In this document: in pieces, positions 1-7,928 of the stretch
Position numbering within the stretch: position 1 is the first letter of the stretch
Layout of the letters: each line of letters opens with the position of its first letter
Origin: Desulfobacterales bacterium
Lineage (GTDB): Bacteria > Desulfobacterota > Desulfobulbia > Desulfobulbales > BM004
DNA length: 42,389 nucleotides
Direction of reading: 5' to 3'
Assembly (NCBI GenBank): GCA_030621655.1
Contig: JAUXHH010000001.1
Coordinates: 1 to 42,389, forward strand
The notes under the pieces: model-generated
The model's input: only the letters and a program-made list of their open reading frames with translations
Databases searched by the model: none
What the model was told of the DNA's origin: nothing
Made by a program: the position numbers and the translations under genes

Positions 1-57
<57 letters not shown>

Positions 58-69
58 TTTAACCTTAAA

Positions 70-98
70 TAAATAATCAATTTGGTACACTCAGTCAA
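70..98 (-). promoter_or_regulatory. sigma70-like promoter of tRNA-Leu
   Basis: The minus strand carries TTGACT (98-93), a 17-base spacer and TATTTA (75-70). The -10 box ends 12 bases before the tRNA 5' end, which fits a stable-RNA promoter with a short 5' leader. This is a consensus match only. The rest of the 58-221 gap shows no gene. Confidence 0.6.
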
Positions 99-221
99 GG
101 TTGAGACCGCTTTATTGCCTGAGTTTCAACATGTTTTAACCAAGTGAGGCAAATTGTTTCCGGACGACATAAAAAAATTCCCACTCAGAACTTTTCCACT
201 GTACATCGATGGTCACCGTAT

Positions 222-647
222 TTAATCATCAACACCGATCACCGACTGACGCGTATGCTTCAATTTGCCACGGCGTTTTTTGGCCGCCATTCTTTTCTTA
301 ATTGAAGCGCCGGTTGGCTTTGTCCTGCGACGGGGTTTTATTTCAAAGGCAGACTTTACAATGAGTTGTATCAACCGATCCAGGGCATCTTTACGATTCA
401 AATCCTGTGATCGAAAACGGTTTGCATTAATTATTAAAACACCCCTGGTATTTATGCGATTCTTAGCAAGTTTTATCAGGCGGAGCCGGACGTGATCCGG
501 CAGGCTGGTGGAATGAGCCAGGTCAAAACGGAGTTGAACAGCGGTGGCTGCCTTATTGACATGCTGACCACCAGGGCCGGGAGATCGTATAAACTTGAAG
601 CGAATTTCACTTTCGTCAAGCTGTATCGCATCGGTGACATAAAACAT
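222..647 (-). CDS. arfB: Alternative ribosome-rescue factor ArfB (YaeJ family)
   Basis: ArfB is a codon-independent peptidyl-tRNA hydrolase that frees stalled ribosomes. The catalytic GGQ motif is clear (SPGPGGQHVNK, about residues 22-32), followed by the conserved NKAATAV stretch. The C-terminal tail is rich in Lys/Arg (about residues 105-135), as in ArfB, where it enters the empty mRNA channel. The 141-residue length matches E. coli ArfB (140) and is far too short for RF1 or RF2. I chose the ATG at 647; a TTG four codons upstream is possible, and neither has a strong ribosome-binding site. It is the last gene of the minus-strand run, 36 bases after coaD. Family assignment is firm; the start is less certain. 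Confidence 0.9.
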   Translation of the reverse strand: MFYVTDAIQLDESEIRFKFIRSPGPGGQHVNKAATAVQLRFDLAHSTSLPDHVRLRLIKLAKNRINTRGVLIINANRFRSQDLNRKDALDRLIQLIVKSAFEIKPRRRTKPTGASIKKRMAAKKRRGKLKHTRQSVIGVDD

Positions 648-683
648 TATAAACCACAAATCAGCAGTCGCTGATGGTTTTGG

Positions 684-1184
684 CTAAATTAATCCGTATT
701 TCTTTTTTAATTTCTGCTGGACATGTCCAGGAACAAGACCTGTCACATCCCCACCATGTTGTGCAGCGTCCTTGATAATGCTGGAACTGATAAATATCCA
801 GCGAAAACCGGTCATGAGAAAAACCGTCTCTACATTACGTTCCAGCCTTCTGTTCATAAGCGCCAACTGAAATTCATACTCAAAATCAGAGACCGCTCTC
901 AGTCCCCTGACTATTGATTTAGCCCCTTTATTAAAGGCATACTCCACCAAAAGCCCTGACACTGCTTCAACTTCTACCTTTTTATTATTTCCTTTAAAAC
1001 AATCCCTTATCATCTGTAACCGCTCTTCCAGAGTAAAAAGCTGGGTTTTACTCGGATGCCTGGCTACAGCAACAATTACACGATCAAACAGTTCAAGTGC
1101 ACGATTTATTATATCCAGATGCCCCATGGTTATAGGATCAAAAGTTCCTGGATAGATAACCAATCTTTCATTGTTCTCAGCCAT
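684..1184 (-). CDS. coaD: Phosphopantetheine adenylyltransferase
   Basis: CoaD transfers AMP from ATP to 4'-phosphopantetheine, the penultimate step of coenzyme A synthesis, in the cytosol. The N-terminal nucleotidyltransferase motif is intact (YPGTFDPITMGHLDI, about residues 11-25, including the T/HxGH element). The central RGLRAVSDFEYE segment and the C-terminal ISSSIIKD motif are also typical. Its 166 residues are normal for the bacterial family. The ATG at 1184 is preceded by GGGGGTAA, a good ribosome-binding site. It lies 26 bases downstream of rsmD, and rsmD-coaD adjacency is common in bacteria. Confidence 0.96.
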   Translation of the reverse strand: MAENNERLVIYPGTFDPITMGHLDIINRALELFDRVIVAVARHPSKTQLFTLEERLQMIRDCFKGNNKKVEVEAVSGLLVEYAFNKGAKSIVRGLRAVSDFEYEFQLALMNRRLERNVETVFLMTGFRWIFISSSIIKDAAQHGGDVTGLVPGHVQQKLKKKYGLI

Positions 1185-1210
1185 GCGGTTACCCCCTATT
1201 TATTCTCGGC

Positions 1211-1789
1211 TCAGGTTCGGCGATAGAACCAGAAGCCTGTATCTCCATAGCGTCTTTGGTCAACAAGTCTAAACTCTGTAACCTTGGACTCCAATTCTGC
1301 GAGTGCATCCTCTTCAACAACAACCAGAACATCGGAAGATAGAAGATTTGTCTTTTCTATCTCATGCAGCATTGTTGCGGACAGCCTTTTCCCGTACGGT
1401 GGATCAATAAATATAATGGAAAACCTTATTTCAGGCAGTTGTTTTGCTAAAAAATAAAGGCCCTTCGACAAATCCCGTTTCAAAACGAGTGTTCTGTCAG
1501 AAAAGCCACATAAATCGATATTTTTTTCAATCAGTTTAACGGCCTGTGGATTATTATCTACAAAAACAGCTCGTTGGGCAGTTCTACTCAACGCCTCAAG
1601 GCCGAAGGCACCTGTTCCGGCAGAGAGATCAAGAACAGTAGCATCTTTAATCTCCTGTCCTATTATACTGAAAAGCGCCTCCCGGGCCCTGTCAGCAGTC
1701 GGGCGAATGAGGTAACCGGAACATTTTGCAGTACTTTTTGAAGGTGTCTGCAAGCGCCTTCCTCTTGCTGTTCCCCCTATTATTCTCAA
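1211..1789 (-). CDS. rsmD: 16S rRNA m2G966 methyltransferase RsmD
   Basis: RsmD methylates N2 of G966 in 16S rRNA within the assembling 30S subunit, using S-adenosylmethionine. The family N-terminus MRIIGGxARGRRL is present, with RPTADRAREALF at about 29-40, the SAM-binding motif VLDLSAGTGAFG at 52-63 and the catalytic DPPY at 129-132. Length 192 is usual. The start codon is TTG, and it directly abuts the asd stop codon; no separate ribosome-binding site is visible, so translational coupling to asd is likely. The conserved N-terminus leaves little room for another start. Confidence 0.94.
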   Translation of the reverse strand: MRIIGGTARGRRLQTPSKSTAKCSGYLIRPTADRAREALFSIIGQEIKDATVLDLSAGTGAFGLEALSRTAQRAVFVDNNPQAVKLIEKNIDLCGFSDRTLVLKRDLSKGLYFLAKQLPEIRFSIIFIDPPYGKRLSATMLHEIEKTNLLSSDVLVVVEEDALAELESKVTEFRLVDQRRYGDTGFWFYRRT

Positions 1790-2818
1790 TTACAAATAGT
1801 CCCTCGAAACTATTTCAGCGATCTGTACGGCATTTAAGGCAGCGCCCTTAAGAATATTGTCGGAAACAACCCAGAGATTTATGCCGTTGGCAATAGATTG
1901 GTCTTCCCGTATCCTGCCAACCAATGTCTCAAACTTTCCAGCGCAGTCAAGAGCCAAAGGATAGATACTCAGGCTTGGCTCATCAACAACCTTGACCCCG
2001 GAAGCTGTAGAGAGAAGTTCTTTTACTTCAGCAGCAGAAATCTTTTTTTCTGTCTCAATATTTACTGACTCGGAATGCCCATAAATTACCGGAACCCTGA
2101 CCGCAGTTGCTGTAACACCTATGGATGGATCTTCAAATATTTTATGGGTCTCATTCACCATTTTCATTTCTTCCTTGGTATAGCCACTATCAAGAAATGA
2201 GTCGATATGAGGCAGGCAGTTAAATGCAATCTGATGGGGGTAGACCTCCTTCTGCAAAGGGGTTCCTGCAGCATAAGCCTTTACCTGCCCCTCCAGTTCC
2301 GCAATGGCCTTTGCCCCGGTACCGGAAACTGCCTGGTATGTTGAGACGACTATACGTTTGATCCCCGCCTTATCATAAATCGGCTTTAATGCCACAACCA
2401 TCTGGATGGTGGAACAGTTGGGATTGGCAATAATTCCCCGGTTCGTATATTGGGCAATAGCATGAGGATTCACTTCCGGCACAACCAGGGGAATCTCATC
2501 ATCCATACGGTAGGCACTTGAATTATCAACAACAACAGCTCCAGCAGCGGCTGCAGCCGGGGCAAATTCAAGCGAGCGAGATGCTCCGGCAGAAAAAAGT
2601 GCCACGTCAATGTTGTCAAAAGCATCTTTTGACAACAGACCTACCTCTATCTCCCTGTCCTTGAATTTTAATTTTTTTCCAACAGAGCGTTCTGTTGCCA
2701 GCAGCCGCAGTTCATTAAGAGGGAAATTCCGCCTCTCCAAAACGCTAAGCATTGCACCACCCACTGCACCGGTGGCACCTGCAACAGCAACATTATATTT
2801 TCTTTCCTGATGACTCAT
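1790..2818 (-). CDS. asd: Aspartate-semialdehyde dehydrogenase
   Basis: Asd reduces aspartyl phosphate to aspartate semialdehyde with NADPH, the branch point to lysine/diaminopimelate, methionine and threonine. The dinucleotide-binding motif GATGAVG is at 14-20. The active-site cysteine is Cys135 in NPNCSTIQM, and the conserved basic residues Arg241 and His248 (YGHSES) are present. Length 342 fits the family. The ribosome-binding site is weak because the upstream gap to leuB is almost wholly filled by a heptamer repeat. The gene lies between rsmD and leuB, which is a different pathway pairing but a common amino acid cluster. Confidence 0.96.
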   Translation of the reverse strand: MSHQERKYNVAVAGATGAVGGAMLSVLERRNFPLNELRLLATERSVGKKLKFKDREIEVGLLSKDAFDNIDVALFSAGASRSLEFAPAAAAAGAVVVDNSSAYRMDDEIPLVVPEVNPHAIAQYTNRGIIANPNCSTIQMVVALKPIYDKAGIKRIVVSTYQAVSGTGAKAIAELEGQVKAYAAGTPLQKEVYPHQIAFNCLPHIDSFLDSGYTKEEMKMVNETHKIFEDPSIGVTATAVRVPVIYGHSESVNIETEKKISAAEVKELLSTASGVKVVDEPSLSIYPLALDCAGKFETLVGRIREDQSIANGINLWVVSDNILKGAALNAVQIAEIVSRDYL

Positions 2819-2821
2819 AAC

Positions 2822-2877
2822 TAAATTCTAAATTCGTATTTCTTAATTCTGCATTCGTCATTCTGCATTCTGCATTT
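2822..2877. repeat. Degenerate heptamer tandem repeat, NNNATTC type
   Basis: On the plus strand eight contiguous seven-base units can be read: taaattc, taaattc, gtatttc, ttaattc, tgcattc, gtcattc, tgcattc, tgcattt. The ATTC half is almost constant and the first three bases vary. The array fills nearly all of the 61-base gap between leuB and asd. On the coding strand it reads as GAATNNN units leading up to the asd start. No coding or clear hairpin role is visible. Confidence 0.75.
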
Positions 2878-2879
2878 AA

Positions 2880-3938
2880 TTATAGCGCTCCTGCAACCAG
2901 GTCACCTACTTCCCTGGTTCCATATCCCATCTTACCGGCAGACATACTTTCCATTTTTTCTGCAACGACCCAACGAATAGCATTTTCTATGGCCTGGGCA
3001 GCTTCCGTCTCGCCAAGATGGTCCATCATCATCTGGGCTGCACCAATTGCAGCCAGAGGGTTTATCACATTCTGGCCGGTATATTTGGGGGCTGAACCAC
3101 CTATGGGTTCAAACATGCTTATTCCCTCGGGATTAATATTCCCACCAGCCGCAATACCCATACCTCCCTGGATCATAGCGCCCAGGTCCGTGATAATATC
3201 ACCGAACATATTATCTGTAACAATCACATCAAACCATTCCGGATTCTTAACCATCCACATGCACGTTGCATCAACATGGGCATAGTCTGTTTTGATATCC
3301 GGATATTCTTCAGCCACCTCATAAAACGCCCGCTCCCAGAGATCAAAAGCAAAGGTAAGCACATTTGTTTTGCCACAGAGAGTTACCTGTTTTCTTTTGT
3401 TCCGCTTACGGGCATATTCAAAGGCAAATCGAATACAGCGCTCAACCCCTTTCCTGGTATTAATTGACTCCTGTATCGCAACTTCATCTGCAGTACCTTT
3501 TTTCAAGACTCCACCAGCACCGGCATAAAGTCCTTCCGTATTTTCCCGAACCACTACGAAATCAATTTCCTCAGGCCCTTTGTTCTTAATAGGGGTTTCT
3601 ACATTGGGATACAATATAACGGGACGCAGATTGATATACTGATCCAGAGCAAAACGGAGACTCAAAAGAATGCCTTTTTCCAGAATGCCCGGCTTCACAT
3701 CAGGGTGACCAATGGCCCCGAGGAAAATGGCATCATGCTTGTTTAATTCTTCGACGGCATTGTCCGGTAGAACCTCGCCGGTACGGATATAACGTTCTCC
3801 CCCATAATCAAAGTCCGTCAATTCCAGATTGAAATTAAATTTACTTGCCGCTTCCTTAAGAACCTTCACACCTTCGGCAGTCACCTCCGGGCCGGTACCA
3901 TCACCACCCATAACTGCAATTTTATACGTTTTACCCAT
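2880..3938 (-). CDS. leuB: 3-isopropylmalate dehydrogenase
   Basis: LeuB oxidatively decarboxylates 3-isopropylmalate to 2-oxoisocaproate with NAD in leucine synthesis. The N-terminus MGGDGTGPEV, the ENTEGLYAG segment, the catalytic K/D region (CGKTNVL and DNMFGDIITDL) and the nucleotide loop GGSAPKYTG are all present. Its 352 residues fit the isopropylmalate/isocitrate dehydrogenase superfamily. A homoisocitrate or tartrate dehydrogenase cannot be excluded from motifs alone, but the place directly downstream of leuA makes LeuB by far the best reading. The ATG has an AGAGAG-type ribosome-binding site. Confidence 0.9.
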   Translation of the reverse strand: MGKTYKIAVMGGDGTGPEVTAEGVKVLKEAASKFNFNLELTDFDYGGERYIRTGEVLPDNAVEELNKHDAIFLGAIGHPDVKPGILEKGILLSLRFALDQYINLRPVILYPNVETPIKNKGPEEIDFVVVRENTEGLYAGAGGVLKKGTADEVAIQESINTRKGVERCIRFAFEYARKRNKRKQVTLCGKTNVLTFAFDLWERAFYEVAEEYPDIKTDYAHVDATCMWMVKNPEWFDVIVTDNMFGDIITDLGAMIQGGMGIAAGGNINPEGISMFEPIGGSAPKYTGQNVINPLAAIGAAQMMMDHLGETEAAQAIENAIRWVVAEKMESMSAGKMGYGTREVGDLVAGAL

Positions 3939-3974
3939 TATTCTCTCTGTCCTGTTTGTTAATTTTTCTTGTTA

Positions 3975-5501
3975 TTATTTCTTGTCAGCTTCTTTTTGTA
4001 AATATACATGCCTGTTCAAACCATTAAGATAAGCCTTTCCTGCAGCGGTAATGATATCCGGATCAAGTCCATGGCCGATCACTACTCTGCCGTTATCCTC
4101 AATCCTGAGAAGCACATCTCCCAGGGCATCAGTTCCACCGGTGAAAGAACTTACCGAAAAAAAGAGCAGTTTACTGCTTGTTCCAGTGAGCTCTGCTATA
4201 GCGCGGTACGTTGCGTCAATGGGGCCGACACCGATTGCTGCACCCTCTTTTTGCACACCATCTATCTTAAGACGAACAGCAGCAGTAGGCATTTTCATGC
4301 TGCCACTCATAACTCCCAGAGAAACCAGTTCATAAACCTCAGGAATCCGGATTATTTCATCCATAATAATGGCCTCTATATCCTCATCGAATATCTCCTT
4401 CCTGAGATCAGCCAAATCCTTAAACCTGGAAAATACTCTTGCCAGTTCTTCATCTGACAGGGAGTAGCCTATTACCTCGATACGGTCCTTCAGGGCATGA
4501 CGACCGGAGTGTTTTCCCAGAACCAGATTCCCCTTGGTCAGACCGATGTCAGAAGGATTCATGATCTCATATGTCGTCCTCTCCTTCAAAACTCCGTCCT
4601 GATGAATTCCTGCTTCATGGGCAAAGGCATTGGCCCCGACAATTGCCTTGTTAGGCTGGACCGGCATGCCGGCAATTGTGCTTACCAGCCGGCTGCTGGG
4701 GTAGATATGCTCAGTGACTATATCAGTATGAATATTCATCTGGTCAGATCTGGTGCGAACTGCCATGACCACTTCTTCCATGGCAGTATTGCCGGCTCTC
4801 TCGCCTAAACCGTTTATTGTGCACTCTACCTGGCGCGCACCGCTGTTAATAGCAGCAAGTGAGTTTGCCACTGCCAGACCAAGATCATTATGACAATGAA
4901 CACTCAGGATCGCTTTATCAATGTTGGGAATATTATCAATCAGATAGCGAATCTGTTCACCGTGTTCACTGGGCAATGCATAGCCGGTAGTGTCTGGAAA
5001 GTTAACGGTCGCAGCACCCGCCTCAATGACGGCTTCGAACACCTGACAGACAAACTCTATATCGCTTCTTGTTGCATCTTCAGCTGAAAATTCAACATTG
5101 GATGTGTACTTTGCCGCATGCTTTACTGAAGCAACTGCCAACTCGAGCACCTGCTCCCTACTCATTCTGAGCTTGTGTTGCATATGGATATCTGAGGTTG
5201 CCAGGAATGTATGAATTCTTGAGTTCTCTCCATTCTTCAAGGCCTCCCAGGCGCGATCAATATCTTTTATACTGCAACGTGCTAAACCAGCAACCTGTAC
5301 ACCCTTTATATTATCGGCAATGTTTTTTACACATTCAAAATCACCAACAGATGCAATGGGAAAACCTGCCTCTATTATATCAACATTCAAGAGTACGAGC
5401 TGTTGGGCCAGGCGAAACTTTTCCTGCATATTCATGCTGGCGCCGGGAGATTGTTCGCCGTCGCGTAATGTTGTATCAAATATATAAATTTTCTCAGACA
5501 T
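3975..5501 (-). CDS. leuA: 2-isopropylmalate synthase
   Basis: LeuA condenses acetyl-CoA with 2-oxoisovalerate, the first committed step to leucine. The TIM-barrel metal-binding start DTTLRDGEQSPGASM and the HxH-bearing segment (HCHNDLGLAVANS) followed by GLGERAGN are intact. The last ~130 residues form the LeuA dimerisation/allosteric domain, which normally binds leucine for feedback control. I chose the ATG at 5501 because GAGGTAAT lies just upstream; this removes 14 residues from the longest frame and gives 508 residues, the usual size. leuB follows after 36 bases. Confidence 0.95.
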   Translation of the reverse strand: MSEKIYIFDTTLRDGEQSPGASMNMQEKFRLAQQLVLLNVDIIEAGFPIASVGDFECVKNIADNIKGVQVAGLARCSIKDIDRAWEALKNGENSRIHTFLATSDIHMQHKLRMSREQVLELAVASVKHAAKYTSNVEFSAEDATRSDIEFVCQVFEAVIEAGAATVNFPDTTGYALPSEHGEQIRYLIDNIPNIDKAILSVHCHNDLGLAVANSLAAINSGARQVECTINGLGERAGNTAMEEVVMAVRTRSDQMNIHTDIVTEHIYPSSRLVSTIAGMPVQPNKAIVGANAFAHEAGIHQDGVLKERTTYEIMNPSDIGLTKGNLVLGKHSGRHALKDRIEVIGYSLSDEELARVFSRFKDLADLRKEIFDEDIEAIIMDEIIRIPEVYELVSLGVMSGSMKMPTAAVRLKIDGVQKEGAAIGVGPIDATYRAIAELTGTSSKLLFFSVSSFTGGTDALGDVLLRIEDNGRVVIGHGLDPDIITAAGKAYLNGLNRHVYLQKEADKK

Positions 5502-5666
5502 GATTATTACCTCTGCCGGCAGAGTGTCAGTAAAAGCATACAATTGCTACTCTGCTGTCGATTTTCCCAAAATCTGTAATCTCTATAACAAAACAGGAAA
5601 TGCCAGGATAATCATCCCGGCCATCTCCATGATTCAGCCAAACTTAATATTTATGAATCTTATGGT

Positions 5667-6449
5667 TTAAATGATATTTTCCTGCTCTTCAGCACTCTTA
5701 TCATCCTTGCGTAGAACCCTGTACGCTGTACTGAATGGGCCGGATAGGACATAGATACCACCTATCACAAAAAGTGTCACCTGTGGTTCCGCAGCTACAA
5801 GTATCATCAGCAGGACCATGGCCACCGTTACCTGAAAGGTCTTTTTTCTTTTAGCTGACGGATGTTTGAAACTCATGTAACGAACATTACTTACCATAAG
5901 ATAGGAAAGCAGATAGACTAAAATCAAAATGGAGAGATGCTTTACCGTTTCAGGTGCACCAAGAAATCTGGAAAAAAGGACCGTCGTAGCTATCATACCA
6001 GCTGCGGCTGGACATGGGAGTCCAACAAAATCCTGTGGTGACTTTTCCAAAGCAAGAGAATTAAAACGCGCAAGACGTAATGCAGTGGTTGCCACATAGA
6101 GAAACGCAGCAAGCCAGCCATACCGTCCATACGGTTCCAAAGCCCAAAGATAAGCAAGTAAAGCAGGTGCGACCCCAAAAGATACAAGATCACTTAAAGA
6201 ATCATATTCCATACCAAAGGTACTGGTGGTATTTGTCATCCGCGCGACCCTGCCATCAAGTCCGTCAAAAATACCTGCCACAATTATTGCAACAGCAGCA
6301 TTGAAGAAATCACCGTTTATGGCTGAAATAATAGCATAAAAACCACTTAAAAGGCTTGCAGTGGTAAATAAACACGGCAGAGGATGAATCATGCGTTGCC
6401 CATGACTACCTTGCTCATTATCGCTATTATTCGGGTTAATACAACTCAT
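5667..6449 (-). CDS. pssA: CDP-diacylglycerol-serine O-phosphatidyltransferase
   Basis: PssA makes phosphatidylserine from CDP-diacylglycerol and serine in the inner membrane. The CDP-alcohol phosphatidyltransferase signature DGx2ARx8Gx3Dx3D is complete: Asp65-Gly66, Ala69-Arg70, Gly79, Asp83 and Asp87. The remainder is strongly hydrophobic with several predicted membrane segments, as expected for this integral membrane enzyme; length 260 is normal. psd, the next enzyme of the pathway, is encoded 92 bases upstream on the same strand, which separates this from a phosphatidylglycerophosphate synthase reading. Confidence 0.93.
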   Translation of the reverse strand: MSCINPNNSDNEQGSHGQRMIHPLPCLFTTASLLSGFYAIISAINGDFFNAAVAIIVAGIFDGLDGRVARMTNTTSTFGMEYDSLSDLVSFGVAPALLAYLWALEPYGRYGWLAAFLYVATTALRLARFNSLALEKSPQDFVGLPCPAAAGMIATTVLFSRFLGAPETVKHLSILILVYLLSYLMVSNVRYMSFKHPSAKRKKTFQVTVAMVLLMILVAAEPQVTLFVIGGIYVLSGPFSTAYRVLRKDDKSAEEQENII

Positions 6450-6541
6450 GTCTCTTGCCTTTGGATTATGTTATAAGCAAATAGTTAAACAAATTAATCT
6501 TAGATTATATCATATTTATGATATAAAAATCCCTAAAATAA

Positions 6542-7186
6542 TTACGTTAGGTAGCCAATGACGGTCTCTCCCGCCTTCACCTTCTGGCCAGAACTTACTT
6601 CAAGCTGTATATTTTGAGGCAAATAGAGATCGACTCTGGAACCAAAGCGGATCATCCCAAATCGCTTCCCACGCTCTATCGTATCACCTTTCTCTACCCA
6701 ACAGACAATTCTGCGTGCCAACAGTCCAGCAATTTGCACAACAGCATAACGAAAGTTTTTTTCTGTGGTAAGAATCACTCCGCAGTGTTCATTGGCAAGC
6801 CCTGCCTGGTCAGTATTTGCAGCATAGAAACTTCCCGGTCCATATTGTATTTTTTCAACTTCTCCGGCAAACGGCACTCGATTAACATGCACATCAAAAA
6901 CAGACATAAAAATACTGATCTTATAAACATGCTCGTTAACAAACCGATCATCAAAAATCTTTTCTACCAGGATAATCTTGCCGTCAGCAGGTGCCACAAC
7001 AACATCTTCATCATCCGGTGAGATACGTTCAGGATCCCTGAAGAAATAAACGACAAACCCTGTCAGAAAAAGAGTTATCAATGTTAATAGATCATATTCG
7101 AGCAATGCAAATATGAAGGTTGCAAAAGCGACAAAAACTATAAATGGATATCCTTCCCTTGCAACGGGTATTTGGGCTACTTTCAT
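6542..7186 (-). CDS. psd: Phosphatidylserine decarboxylase proenzyme, short type
   Basis: Psd decarboxylates phosphatidylserine to phosphatidylethanolamine and uses a pyruvoyl group formed by self-cleavage. The cleavage motif is FGSR with Ser183, inside MIRFGSRVDLYLP; cleavage before this serine would leave a short alpha chain of about 32 residues. Conserved beta-chain motifs include FFRDPER (about 48-54), VVAPADGK and VFDVHVNR. The N-terminus has two hydrophobic segments (about 13-47). At 214 residues it is the short, archaeal/PssA-linked class of Psd rather than the longer E. coli type. No clear ribosome-binding site is seen before the ATG. Confidence 0.94.
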   Translation of the reverse strand: MKVAQIPVAREGYPFIVFVAFATFIFALLEYDLLTLITLFLTGFVVYFFRDPERISPDDEDVVVAPADGKIILVEKIFDDRFVNEHVYKISIFMSVFDVHVNRVPFAGEVEKIQYGPGSFYAANTDQAGLANEHCGVILTTEKNFRYAVVQIAGLLARRIVCWVEKGDTIERGKRFGMIRFGSRVDLYLPQNIQLEVSSGQKVKAGETVIGYLT

Positions 7187-7389
7187 GACTTAAAAATATT
7201 CTCTTGTGGGAAAATTATTTGTCATTGTGCCAGACCTAAGCAGCAATCACCTGTTTAAGTGCAGATAAATCAGTAAAATAATCCTGCGCTTCCTTCTAAA
7301 AAGGCAAAGTTAGGCAGGATAACCGTCTTAGAATGACAGTGAGCCATACTCTTACCACTAAAAAGTTTTCTATGCAGTCTAATTTCTGA

Positions 7390-7872
7390 TTATGATTTTT
7401 TGGCTCGTGCCATGGCAATAGTTCCGGTACGAACTATTTCCTGGATACCGATAGGCTTGAGTATATCTATCACTGCCTTGATTTTACTCTGGGGCCCGGT
7501 AATCTCAACAGCATAACTCTTGGGACTGACATCAACGACTTTACCCCGAAAGATATCAATTACCCGCAATACTTCTGCACGGGTATGAGATTCCGCCTTT
7601 ACACGAATAAGCGCCATTTCCCTTTCAACAAATTCTGACTCACCGACATCAACAACCTTGATAACATCAATCAGTTTATGTAATTGCTTGGTTATCTGCT
7701 CGATAATAGGATCCGGCCCGCGTGTAACCAATGTGAGGCAGGAAACTCCTGCGTCAAGAGTTTCTGCAACGCTGAGACTTTCTATATTAAAACCGCGCCC
7801 ACTGAAAAGACCTGTAACTCTAGACAAAACACCGGGTTTGTTTTGTAATAAAACAGAAATGGTATGTTTCAT
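7390..7872 (-). CDS. ilvH: Acetolactate synthase, small regulatory subunit
   Basis: This is the regulatory subunit of acetohydroxyacid synthase. The N-terminal ACT domain (about residues 2-75) starts KHTISVLLQNKPGVLSRVTGLFSGRGFNIESL, shown here as the classic ligand-binding layout, and binds valine in the family. The C-terminal half (about 80-158) is the small-subunit domain that activates the catalytic chain. Length 160 is standard. It starts at an ATG with AAGGAAAG upstream and lies 56 bases after ilvB, so the two subunits are made from one transcript. Confidence 0.95.
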   Translation of the reverse strand: MKHTISVLLQNKPGVLSRVTGLFSGRGFNIESLSVAETLDAGVSCLTLVTRGPDPIIEQITKQLHKLIDVIKVVDVGESEFVEREMALIRVKAESHTRAEVLRVIDIFRGKVVDVSPKSYAVEITGPQSKIKAVIDILKPIGIQEIVRTGTIAMARAKKS

Positions 7873-7928
7873 TTCACTTTCCTTTTATAATTTATGCAAT
7901 ACTATTCAAGAATTGATTCCGCAATAAT

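Noticed and set aside
7187..7389. Remnant of ilvC between ilvH and psd
   Set aside because: Translation in all frames shows no recognisable KARI segment; only a short ATCCTGC/GCAGGAT repeat is present.
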